Positions 42,543 through 49,933 of a DNA stretch of 64,000 nucleotides are shown here, in pieces. The stretch spans positions 620,001-684,000 of the forward strand of contig JBKBHA010000001.1 in NCBI GenBank assembly GCA_046297935.1. The letters run 5' to 3'. The position numbers were made by a program, and so were the translations under genes. The stretch's first letter is position 1; each line of letters opens with the position of its first letter. Origin of the DNA: CAYMZZ01 sp046297935 (GTDB lineage: Bacteria; Bacteroidota; Bacteroidia; Chitinophagales; Chitinophagaceae). Under the pieces are notes generated by a model. It saw only the letters and a program-made list of their open reading frames with translations. It did not search any database and had not been told where the DNA came from.

Positions 42543-43474
42543 CAGCAGAGAAAAATATAATTGCCATAGGCCGGTCGCGATACCTGTATGATGGAATTAA
42601 ACACGTAACAGCAAACGGTTATACCGTTCGTGCCATTGTGACCGAAGAAGCTTATGAGGAATACGATATCAAGCACCAGGATTTTGAAAAGCTTGCGAAC
42701 GAAATTGGTGCAGCTTTTTTCATCATCAGATCGCTTGAGCAACCAGAGTTGTTGTCGATACTTGAAAAATACCAGGTGCGCGCTGCCATAAGCGCCAACT
42801 GGAAATATACCATTCAGCCCAGGATGCTTGATCGGTTCGAATGCGGAATTCTGAATTTTCACCTTGGCAACCTACCCGATTATAAAGGTAATGCAACGGT
42901 AAACTGGAGTATCATCAATGGCGAGCGTTATATAAACGGGAATATCCATAAAATGGATCCGGTGCTCGATGCCGGTGATATCATCTCGCGAAAATCAATT
43001 CCGATCCAGAACGAGTCTTATATAGCCGATATACTTGCTGAGGCAGAAAAACTGGCTCCCGAACTATACAGGCAGGCTCTTGACCGGGTTTGGAACGACC
43101 CTCAGGCGTGTGAGTTGAAAGGTTCTGTACAAGGGCTTCGTTGTTACCCCCGCCTGCCTGAAGATGGGCGCGTCAACTGGCATCTGCCGGCTGAACAGGT
43201 AGTTAGGCTGGTTCGCGCTTCGTCGCATCCCTACCTGGGGGCATATAGTTTCCTGAACGACGAAAAAATTACCATCTGGAAGGCAAAGGTCTGGATGCCC
43301 GAAAGTCCGTTTCTTGCCATTCCCGGTCATGTAGTAGAGATAAGAAAGGCGGCGGGAACGGTGTTGGTTGCCTGTACAGACGCAATGGTGGAACTCGAAG
43401 AAATTGAGGTGAATGGCAACCTGGTGGCTCCTACTGATTTTATTAAGAGCATCCGGGTTCGTTTTAAAACATGA
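42539..43474 (+). CDS. Sugar N-formyltransferase (ArnA N-domain/VioF-like)
   Basis: 311 codons. The formyl-THF transferase triad is intact: Asn106-x-His108 (GILNFHLGNLPDYKG) and Asp144 (DPVLDAGDII); the 38-residue distance equals that of Asn102 and Asp140 in E. coli ArnA. A C-terminal OB-like domain follows (about 205-311). It lacks the tRNA-binding character of Fmt, and its place between sugar genes argues for a nucleotide-amino-sugar substrate. Overlaps its upstream neighbour by four bases and its downstream GT2 neighbour by four. Confidence 0.9.
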   Translation: MTAEKNIIAIGRSRYLYDGIKHVTANGYTVRAIVTEEAYEEYDIKHQDFEKLANEIGAAFFIIRSLEQPELLSILEKYQVRAAISANWKYTIQPRMLDRFECGILNFHLGNLPDYKGNATVNWSIINGERYINGNIHKMDPVLDAGDIISRKSIPIQNESYIADILAEAEKLAPELYRQALDRVWNDPQACELKGSVQGLRCYPRLPEDGRVNWHLPAEQVVRLVRASSHPYLGAYSFLNDEKITIWKAKVWMPESPFLAIPGHVVEIRKAAGTVLVACTDAMVELEEIEVNGNLVAPTDFIKSIRVRFKT

Positions 43475-44421
43475 CTATGTCGGAAAATACATCCATACAG
43501 GTTTCGGTCATCATACCCATCTTTAATGAATATGATGGCATTCCGTTTCTGGTCGACAGCCTGAATGCATTCTTTGCGCAACACCCGTTGCGGGCTGAAG
43601 TGATTTTTGTGAACGATGGTTCACGTGATCAGTCGGTAGAGCGTTTGTCGTCTATGAAGCATACGAGCTATCAGGCAAAACTGATCAGTTTTTCGCGCAA
43701 TTTCGGCTCACATGCTGCATTGCGTGCTGGTATAGCTGAGGCTTCGGGTGAAACGATCTGTTTTAACTATGCCGACCTCCAGGATCCGTTAGAACTGGTC
43801 CTGACCATGAAGGAGAAAATGGAGCAGGGCGCCGACATAGTTTGGGCGCACCGCGAAAGTACCAAAGTGTCGTGGAGCGAAAAGGCTTTTTCCCGCTTCT
43901 ATGCATACCTGATGAAGAAATTCGCCTTCAGGAATTTTCCTGAAAAAGGTTTCGATATTGTGATGTTTAACCGGAAAGTGGCGAAAGAAGTGAACAAAAA
44001 TGTGGAAGCTAACTCTTCCATATTTCTTCAAATACTTGGTATGGGATTTCGCCAGGAGTCCATTTCCTACAAGAAGCGCGAGCGGCAAACTGGTGTGAGT
44101 AAATGGACGCTTTCCAAAAAAATAAAGCTGTTCATCGATTCATTTGTTGCCTTTTCCTATGCTCCCATCCGTTTTGTGACCATTGTGGGGATCGTATTTT
44201 TCTTTGTCGGTATCATTTGGACACTCTATATCGTGGTGCGCAAAATTTTCTTTCAGGATCTGGCAGCCGGCTGGCCGGCGTTGATGTCGATTCTGATGAT
44301 CGGCTTTGGTATCACTAACATTTCACTCGGCATTATTGCAGAGTATTTATGGCGTACACTCGACGCAAGTCGCAAGCGGCAGGTATTTATTGTTGACGAA
44401 ATCAAAAACCTGAACGAATGA
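43471..44421 (+). CDS. Polyprenyl-phosphate glycosyltransferase (ArnC/GtrB-like GT2)
   Basis: 316 codons. GT-A domain with VSVIIPIFNEYDGI, FVNDGSRDQS and the DLQDP motif typical of DPM1/ArnC/GtrB enzymes, then GVSKWTLSKKIKL and two C-terminal transmembrane helices (about 232-256 and 268-292). These enzymes load a nucleotide sugar onto undecaprenyl phosphate on the cytoplasmic face. Overlaps both neighbours, the formyltransferase and the small transporter, by four bases, so the three are translationally coupled. Confidence 0.93.
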   Translation: MTMSENTSIQVSVIIPIFNEYDGIPFLVDSLNAFFAQHPLRAEVIFVNDGSRDQSVERLSSMKHTSYQAKLISFSRNFGSHAALRAGIAEASGETICFNYADLQDPLELVLTMKEKMEQGADIVWAHRESTKVSWSEKAFSRFYAYLMKKFAFRNFPEKGFDIVMFNRKVAKEVNKNVEANSSIFLQILGMGFRQESISYKKRERQTGVSKWTLSKKIKLFIDSFVAFSYAPIRFVTIVGIVFFFVGIIWTLYIVVRKIFFQDLAAGWPALMSILMIGFGITNISLGIIAEYLWRTLDASRKRQVFIVDEIKNLNE

Positions 44422-44789
44422 TGAAGGCGGTATTATTTTGCCTGTTGTATGCCATATTAAATGTGAGTGGTGCAGCCCTGATTAAGTGGAAACTGAAAGG
44501 GAGATCGCTCACTGCTGTGGGCGACTGGATGCGGCTGCTATTTGAACCGCAGGTGATTGCTGCCTTTGCGCTGATCTTCCTGTCGATGCTGGTCATTTTT
44601 AAAGCGTTGTCGCTGGCCAATTTTACTTTCGTCATCCCCGTTTCAGCGGGTATCAACTTCGTGTTGACCGTAGTGGCGGGCTATTTTATTTTCAAGGATT
44701 CATTAAACTATATTTCTTTCATAGGCTTTGCCTTAATTATATCCGGTATTTTATTATTAAGCTTTAATAGCACACAACATGCACAATAA
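44418..44789 (+). CDS. Small four-helix EamA/SMR-type transporter (ArnE/ArnF-like)
   Basis: 123 codons with four hydrophobic segments, the size and layout of ArnE/ArnF and SMR proteins (VLFCLLYAILNVSGAALIKW, FVIPVSAGINFVLTVVAGY, FIGFALIISGILLL). ArnE/F flip undecaprenyl-phosphate aminoarabinose across the inner membrane. Next to an ArnC-like transferase this is the expected flippase. Overlaps the GT2 gene upstream and the SDR gene downstream (11 bp). Confidence 0.88.
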   Translation: MMKAVLFCLLYAILNVSGAALIKWKLKGRSLTAVGDWMRLLFEPQVIAAFALIFLSMLVIFKALSLANFTFVIPVSAGINFVLTVVAGYFIFKDSLNYISFIGFALIISGILLLSFNSTQHAQ

Positions 44790-45750
44790 AGTAAAAGGGA
44801 GTACGATCCTGGTCACCGGCGGTGCCGGTTTCATCGGGTCTTATGTAGTAGAAGAACTGTTGCCGTTGCAGCCGGCAAAAATTGTCATTATCGACAATTT
44901 TATCCGCGGTAGCCGGGAAAATATGAAGTCGTTTGCCGACAACCCAGTCGTGGAATTTCATCAGGGTGATATTCGTGATACAGCATTACTCGAGCGTTGC
45001 GTACAGGGTTGCGATTATATTTTCCATATGGCTGCGCTCCGTATCAATGCCTGCGCAGCTAATCCGGCCGAAGGATTTGAAGTAATGCTGCGCGCTACCT
45101 TCGATGTAGCACAACTGGCAGTAAAACATAAGGTGAAAAAAGTGATTTACAGTTCCAGCGCATCCGTGTACGGTCTGGCCCAACATTTCCCCACACCCGA
45201 AACCGACAATCCCTATAACAATCAGACCTTTTATGGTGCAGCCAAGCTTTGGGGTGAGCAACTGTTTCGCAGTTTTAAATTCATGTACGGGCTCGACTAT
45301 GCTGCACTTCGCTATTTCAACGCTTACGGTCCACGTATGGATACCGATGGAAAATATACCGAAGTGATGATCAAGTGGCTTGATTGTATCCGCGACGGGC
45401 GCAATCCACTTATTTACGGCGACGGTTCTACCACCATGGATTTTGTTTACGTGCGCGATATTGCGCGTGCCAACATCGCCGCTCTTCAATCGGATGTAAG
45501 CGATGAGGCATTCAACATTGGAAACTGTGAAGAAACTAGCCTTAGGCAATTGCTGGACGTACTGTTGAAAGTGAACGATTCGAAACTGGAGCCTGAGTTT
45601 CGTGAGGAGAACAGCATTAATCCCGTGAGCCGCAGGCTGGCCGACATTGATAAGGCCAAAAACCTTCTCTCGTTTACACCTACCGTAAGCCTTGAACAAG
45701 GCATGAAGGAATTAAGTGCCTGGTATTTTGCAAAACTGAAAACAGCCTGA
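44779..45750 (+). CDS. NAD-dependent sugar epimerase/dehydratase (extended SDR)
   Basis: 323 codons. Glycine-rich GGAGFIG at residues 14-20, YxxxK as Tyr152/Lys156 (FYGAAKLWG) and the Ser of YSSSASVYG. The residue after the catalytic Ser is Ala, as in 4-epimerases, not Glu as in ArnA-type decarboxylases or Asp-Glu as in 4,6-dehydratases, so a UDP-sugar epimerase is favoured. Its position in an Arn-like set suggests it prepares the nucleotide sugar for the aminotransferase. Confidence 0.9.
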   Translation: MHNKVKGSTILVTGGAGFIGSYVVEELLPLQPAKIVIIDNFIRGSRENMKSFADNPVVEFHQGDIRDTALLERCVQGCDYIFHMAALRINACAANPAEGFEVMLRATFDVAQLAVKHKVKKVIYSSSASVYGLAQHFPTPETDNPYNNQTFYGAAKLWGEQLFRSFKFMYGLDYAALRYFNAYGPRMDTDGKYTEVMIKWLDCIRDGRNPLIYGDGSTTMDFVYVRDIARANIAALQSDVSDEAFNIGNCEETSLRQLLDVLLKVNDSKLEPEFREENSINPVSRRLADIDKAKNLLSFTPTVSLEQGMKELSAWYFAKLKTA

Positions 45751-45755
45751 TATAT

Positions 45756-46886
45756 ATGATACCCATAGCCAAACCCTACCTTACTCCGGAAGATGCACAA
45801 GCTGCCTACGACACCATTTTAACAGGGTGGATCACGCAGGGGCCACGAGTTGCAGAATTTGAAGAGAAGTTTGCCAGCTACACAGGCGCGAAGTACGCAG
45901 TAGCCGTTTCAAACTGTACCACCGCTTTGCATCTGGCCATGATCGTAGCTGGCATTAAGGCCGGCGACGAGGTGATCTGCCCAACGATGAGCTATATTGC
46001 CACCGCTAATTCAATCAAATATGTTGGTGCCAAACCCGTGTTTGCGGAAGTAAATCCTGTCACTTACAATCTGGATGTGGACGATGTGGCCCGCCGGATC
46101 ACTCAAAAAACCAAAGCGATTTTGCTGGTGCACCAGATCGGTATGCCTGCCGATATCGATGCCTTTGCTGCATTAGCTAAGAGACATAATCTGCACCTGA
46201 TTGAAGACGCCGCCTGTGCGGCCGGTTCGTCTTACAAGGGTAAGAAGATCGGAAGCCACAGCAGCCTGGTTTGTTTTTCGCTTCATCCCCGAAAAGTGAT
46301 TTCTACCGGAGATGGTGGTTTTGTAACCACCGACAATGAAGCCTATTACCAGCGAATCAAACTGCTGCGTCAGCATGGCATGTCTATCAATGACCGGGTA
46401 AGGCACGAATCGAACAAGGTGATGTTTGAAGACCATGTGGAAGTGGGTTATAACTACCGAATGACCGATATACAGGCAGCGGTAGGCATACAACAACTCG
46501 CTAAACTGGATTGGATTGTAGCCGAACGGCGCAAGATCGCCCAACGTTACCAGGAAGCGTTTGCCGATATTCCCTTTATCCGGATTCCTCAGGAGGCAGA
46601 GGGCTACTTTAGCAATTTTCAGTCTTTCAGCATCTATCTGAAGAAGGATTGCCCCGTTTCACGAAACGATCTGATGCAAAAGATGCTTGATGCAGGTGTG
46701 TCCACCAGAAGAGGGATCATGACCGCCCATCGCGAAACTGCTTATAAGGAAGAATGTGCGGGATTGTCGATGCCTGTGTCAGAAGATGCCGCAGATAACA
46801 GCATCATTCTTCCTTTGTACATACCAATGAAAACAGAGGATATAGAAACAGTAATCCGCACTTTCAGAAGCAGCCTTGGTGTGTAG
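45756..46886 (+). CDS. Second DegT/DnrJ/EryC1-family aminotransferase (ArnB-like position)
   Basis: 376 codons. PLP Lys180 in CFSLHPRKVISTGDGGF, EDAACAAGSSY for the ring-nitrogen Asp, and SNCTTALHLAM. It belongs to the same family as the gene at 40412 but is clearly a different subgroup, so the cluster contains two aminations. In the Arn comparison this is the ArnB counterpart. Followed by a terminator at 46924. Confidence 0.92.
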   Translation: MIPIAKPYLTPEDAQAAYDTILTGWITQGPRVAEFEEKFASYTGAKYAVAVSNCTTALHLAMIVAGIKAGDEVICPTMSYIATANSIKYVGAKPVFAEVNPVTYNLDVDDVARRITQKTKAILLVHQIGMPADIDAFAALAKRHNLHLIEDAACAAGSSYKGKKIGSHSSLVCFSLHPRKVISTGDGGFVTTDNEAYYQRIKLLRQHGMSINDRVRHESNKVMFEDHVEVGYNYRMTDIQAAVGIQQLAKLDWIVAERRKIAQRYQEAFADIPFIRIPQEAEGYFSNFQSFSIYLKKDCPVSRNDLMQKMLDAGVSTRRGIMTAHRETAYKEECAGLSMPVSEDAADNSIILPLYIPMKTEDIETVIRTFRSSLGV

Positions 46887-46923
46887 AGTACTCAACAACA
46901 CATCTTCGCCAGATATAAAAAAT

Positions 46924-46962
46924 AAGGCGGATATTCGCAGGAATGTCCGCCTTAGTTTTTTT
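46924..46962 (+). terminator. Terminator after the second aminotransferase
   Basis: AAGGCGGA / TCCGCCTT stem with a 14-nt loop, followed after AG by seven T residues. It separates the sugar dehydrogenase from the rest of the cluster. Confidence 0.8.
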
Positions 46963-46982
46963 GTGGATTGAATGAATAGCCT

Positions 46983-48257
46983 ATGCAGAAAATCAGCATT
47001 GTTGGATTTGGGAAAATTGGCCAGGCTATGGCCGCTCATATGCTAGAGGCCGGCGTGCGCGTACTCGCGATCGATTCAAATCGGTTCATGATGGCCGGCT
47101 TCAGGGAAAGGTATGAGTCAGTTGAACCAGGCGTGGAGTCCATCATACAACAGGCATTGCAAAGCGGACAGCTTCAACTTAGCTCCGAATATGCCGAAGC
47201 TGCAGGATCTGAAGCGATCATATTATGTATTCCTTTGTTGGTTAATGATGCTCAAAGGGTAGATAAAGAGCCATTTTTAGAATGCGTTGAGCAACTAGTG
47301 CCAGCTTTGCGGAATCAGACCTTGTTGTTGGTAGAAACATCAGTTCCGGTGGGCTTCTGCCGTAAGCAAATTCAGCTGGTTTTGTCGAATGCCGGATTGG
47401 TTCATGAGCATGATTATTTCCTGGCTGCAAGTCCTGAGCGGATCAAAAGCGGCACTATGCTGCAGCAGTTACAGCAGATACCCCGGGTGTTGGGCGGGTT
47501 GACTGAATCAGCCGGCAAGCAGGCTCTAAGTATTTACCGGCGTTTTTTTCGGGAGGAGCAATTGGTACTTCTTCCCTCGGTAGAGGCTGCCGAGTTTACA
47601 AAGTTGGCCGGAATGGTTTATCGCGATATTAACATAGCCCTGTCTAATCAGCTGGCCATTTTTGCACAGTCGTTGGGAATCGACCTGGTTGAATTGATTC
47701 CCCTCATCAATGCCGACAGGGAGGCAGCCTTGTTACAGCCAGGCATCGGAGTGGGAGGACATTGTACGCCTGTTTATCCCTATTTCATGATGGAAAATTT
47801 TCGCGAAGCGGGACTCAACTTTTCGTTGGCTGCTGAAGGCCGACGCATCAATGAATCGATGGCGCAGTTTGCCTGGTCTCAGTTGAAGCTGAACCTGCAA
47901 CATAAGGAGGTGTTGATTCTTGGGTTAGCCTTCCGCCCCCAGGTTAAGGAGGATGCGCTTAGCGTTTCTTATGCACTCCGAAACGTACTATCTGCCGAAG
48001 GCGTGAAGATCACGCTGCACGATCCTTATTATACGGTCGATGAAATTGAAGAAAAGGGATTTACGCCTTGTACAGATATTTACTCAACCACAGCGGAAGC
48101 GGTGATACTGGTTACCATGCATGATATGTACAATGCGATTGATTGGGAAAAGCTGGCAGCGGGCTCGGTACGTTGGGTATTGGACGGGCGCAATCAACTG
48201 GATCGGGAAAAAATCTCGACTGCGGGTCTTCATTATATTGGTATCGGACGAAGTTGA
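46983..48257 (+). CDS. UDP-sugar 6-dehydrogenase (WbpA/WecC-like)
   Basis: 424 codons. N-terminal NAD fold GFGKIGQAMAAHM, the SPERI motif at 150-154, EAAEFTKL (Lys207) and catalytic Cys261 in GIGVGGHCTPVYPYF. It oxidises a UDP-sugar at C6 to a uronic acid in two steps. In related enzymes the fourth residue after the catalytic Cys is Asp (CIPVDPYF); here it is Tyr265, a departure worth checking. It closes the WbpA-B-D-E-like set. It abuts the convergent gene at 48258 with no gap. Confidence 0.88.
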   Translation: MQKISIVGFGKIGQAMAAHMLEAGVRVLAIDSNRFMMAGFRERYESVEPGVESIIQQALQSGQLQLSSEYAEAAGSEAIILCIPLLVNDAQRVDKEPFLECVEQLVPALRNQTLLLVETSVPVGFCRKQIQLVLSNAGLVHEHDYFLAASPERIKSGTMLQQLQQIPRVLGGLTESAGKQALSIYRRFFREEQLVLLPSVEAAEFTKLAGMVYRDINIALSNQLAIFAQSLGIDLVELIPLINADREAALLQPGIGVGGHCTPVYPYFMMENFREAGLNFSLAAEGRRINESMAQFAWSQLKLNLQHKEVLILGLAFRPQVKEDALSVSYALRNVLSAEGVKITLHDPYYTVDEIEEKGFTPCTDIYSTTAEAVILVTMHDMYNAIDWEKLAAGSVRWVLDGRNQLDREKISTAGLHYIGIGRS

Positions 48258-48740
48258 TCAGGGAGCCTGCGGTGTAGCCTCGGTTTTTTTAAATAGCATA
48301 ACGTAACCACAAAGGTTGCGTTTCTTTTTTTTGTTCACCTGCACCGGCTTCATCATATGAAACTCGGAGAACTGAGGCTTATAGGTGTAGGAAATAATAT
48401 TACCATCAACGTCACCCCATCTTTTTTGCTGAAAAATTACCTGTTTTTCGTTCCAGTCAAACATACGCACTTCGTACAGGCGCGATGAATATTCTCCAAT
48501 AAAAACAAACTGATACCAGGCACCTTGTGTGAGGGGCATAACCACCGGCATTTCATATTCGCTCTCCATAGCAATAGATGCTTCGCGGAGCAATGTGAAA
48601 CCCTGACTGGAGTAAAGCGTTTTCAGGCTGTCGACCTGGCGGCTGATGAGTTGATCGTCGCAGGTTTGCAGCCGAATGTCCTGAGCTTGGGCCAGGATGC
48701 CGGAAAGCAGGAGAATGAGGAAATTGGTTAGCCTTTTCAT
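48258..48740 (-). CDS. Hypothetical secreted protein
   Basis: 160 codons from ATG 48740 (MKRLTNFLILLLSGILAQAQ, a signal peptide); a TTG four codons upstream is less likely. The rest is beta-rich (PLTQGAWYQFVFIGEYSSRLYEVRMFDW) with a basic tail (KKKKRN). No family recognised. Its stop directly faces the stop of the sugar dehydrogenase. Confidence 0.75.
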   Translation of the reverse strand: MKRLTNFLILLLSGILAQAQDIRLQTCDDQLISRQVDSLKTLYSSQGFTLLREASIAMESEYEMPVVMPLTQGAWYQFVFIGEYSSRLYEVRMFDWNEKQVIFQQKRWGDVDGNIISYTYKPQFSEFHMMKPVQVNKKKKRNLCGYVMLFKKTEATPQAP

Positions 48741-48914
48741 GATGGATTTCAATTGGATGACGGATTCTGCTATAAAGATATACGAGGAAACCTGAACCCT
48801 GAGATTTTCAGCTCATTAAATCAGGTTGCCACGGGTATTTTCTATGGGAATTTACGTCAAAAATTGAACCAGCAAAACTTGCGTCAAATCAATTTTATCG
48901 TCGGCTGCAGGTAA

Positions 48915-49679
48915 TCAGGCAGGCTCCCGATGAATATAAATGCCGTCGGCCTGCTGGGTAGGCGTGATCACGAGGTCATTGATGCATACATGTGCAGGAA
49001 GAGTGGTGCAGTAATAAACTACCTCTGCTACGTCTTCGGCAGTCAGCGGTTTCATTCCGTTGTATACTGATGCTGCTGTGGCAGCGTCCCCTTTAAATCG
49101 CACCAGCGAAAACTCCGTTTCGGCAGCGCCGGGATGAATTGCAGTTACTTTAATCCCGTGACGCAGCAGGTCGATGCGCATGGCCTGGCTCAAGGCATCC
49201 ACAGCGAATTTAGTGGCGCAATAAACATTGCCTTTTTCATAGACCAGCTTCCCGGCAACGCTTCCCATATTGATCATATGCCCTTTTTTATGATCAACCA
49301 TCCACTTTGCCACCGCTTTTGCTACGTAAAGAAAACCCTTCACATTAGTATCGATCATTTGGTTCCAGTCGTCAACAGAGGCTTCTTCAAAATAGTCGCG
49401 CCCTGCTGCGAGGCCGGCATTATTTACCAGAACGTTGATCTGGTTCCAGGGAGCAGGCAAACTGCCGATTGAATCGAATACCGTTTTTTCATCCCTTACA
49501 TCAAATGGGAGGGGATAAACTGCGATATTATATTTTTTCTCCAACTCATTAGCTAATTCAAGCAACCGATCCGCCCGCCGTGCATTCAGGATCAGATCAT
49601 AGCCGTGGCTGGCAAATTTAACGGCACAAGCTTTTCCAAAACCGGAGCTGGCACCTGTGATGAAAGCGATGGAAGGCAT
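48915..49679 (-). CDS. Short-chain dehydrogenase/reductase (YdfG-like)
   Basis: 254 codons. Cofactor loop GASSGFGKA at about residues 8-16, NNAG, catalytic Ser in NMGSVAGKLV and Tyr-x3-Lys in YCATKFA. YdfG relatives reduce 3-hydroxy acids and malonic semialdehyde with NADP; the true substrate is unknown. Its upstream side is the octamer array H. Confidence 0.9.
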   Translation of the reverse strand: MPSIAFITGASSGFGKACAVKFASHGYDLILNARRADRLLELANELEKKYNIAVYPLPFDVRDEKTVFDSIGSLPAPWNQINVLVNNAGLAAGRDYFEEASVDDWNQMIDTNVKGFLYVAKAVAKWMVDHKKGHMINMGSVAGKLVYEKGNVYCATKFAVDALSQAMRIDLLRHGIKVTAIHPGAAETEFSLVRFKGDAATAASVYNGMKPLTAEDVAEVVYYCTTLPAHVCINDLVITPTQQADGIYIHREPA

Positions 49680-49684
49680 TTTTG

Positions 49685-49927
49685 GTTGTTGAATTGTTGA
49701 ATTGTTGAGTTGTTGAATTGTTGAGATGTTGAATTGTTGAGATGTTTTTTGTGTAGTTGTGGAGTTGTTTTGTTGTTTTAGTGTAAATATAGTTAGCGTT
49801 ATTCTATTTACACAGATAGAAGGCTAAACATGCCAAATGTTCCGCCAACGTGATAATTAAACAGCTGTTAACCTAAAAACAATCACTTCAACAATTCAAC
49901 AATTCAACAGTTCAACAATCCAACAAT
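49685..49927. repeat. Array H: mirrored octamer arrays between the SDR gene and the PKD cargo gene
   Basis: Left part 49685-49748: eight octamers (ATTGTTGA, GTTGTTGA, GATGTTGA), decaying through T-rich remnants to about 49778. Right part 49888-49927: five octamers TCAACAAT, one with TCAACAGT and one CCAACAAT. The parts are mutually complementary and 140 bp apart. On the coding (minus) strand the C/A-rich arm lies 5' of the SDR start and the G/T-rich arm 3' of the cargo stop. Confidence 0.92.
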
Positions 49928-49933
49928 TCTCCT

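Noticed and set aside
42539..43474. Methionyl-tRNA formyltransferase (fmt)
   Set aside because: It has the formyltransferase triad, but it is embedded by overlapping starts in a sugar cluster, so a sugar substrate is more likely.
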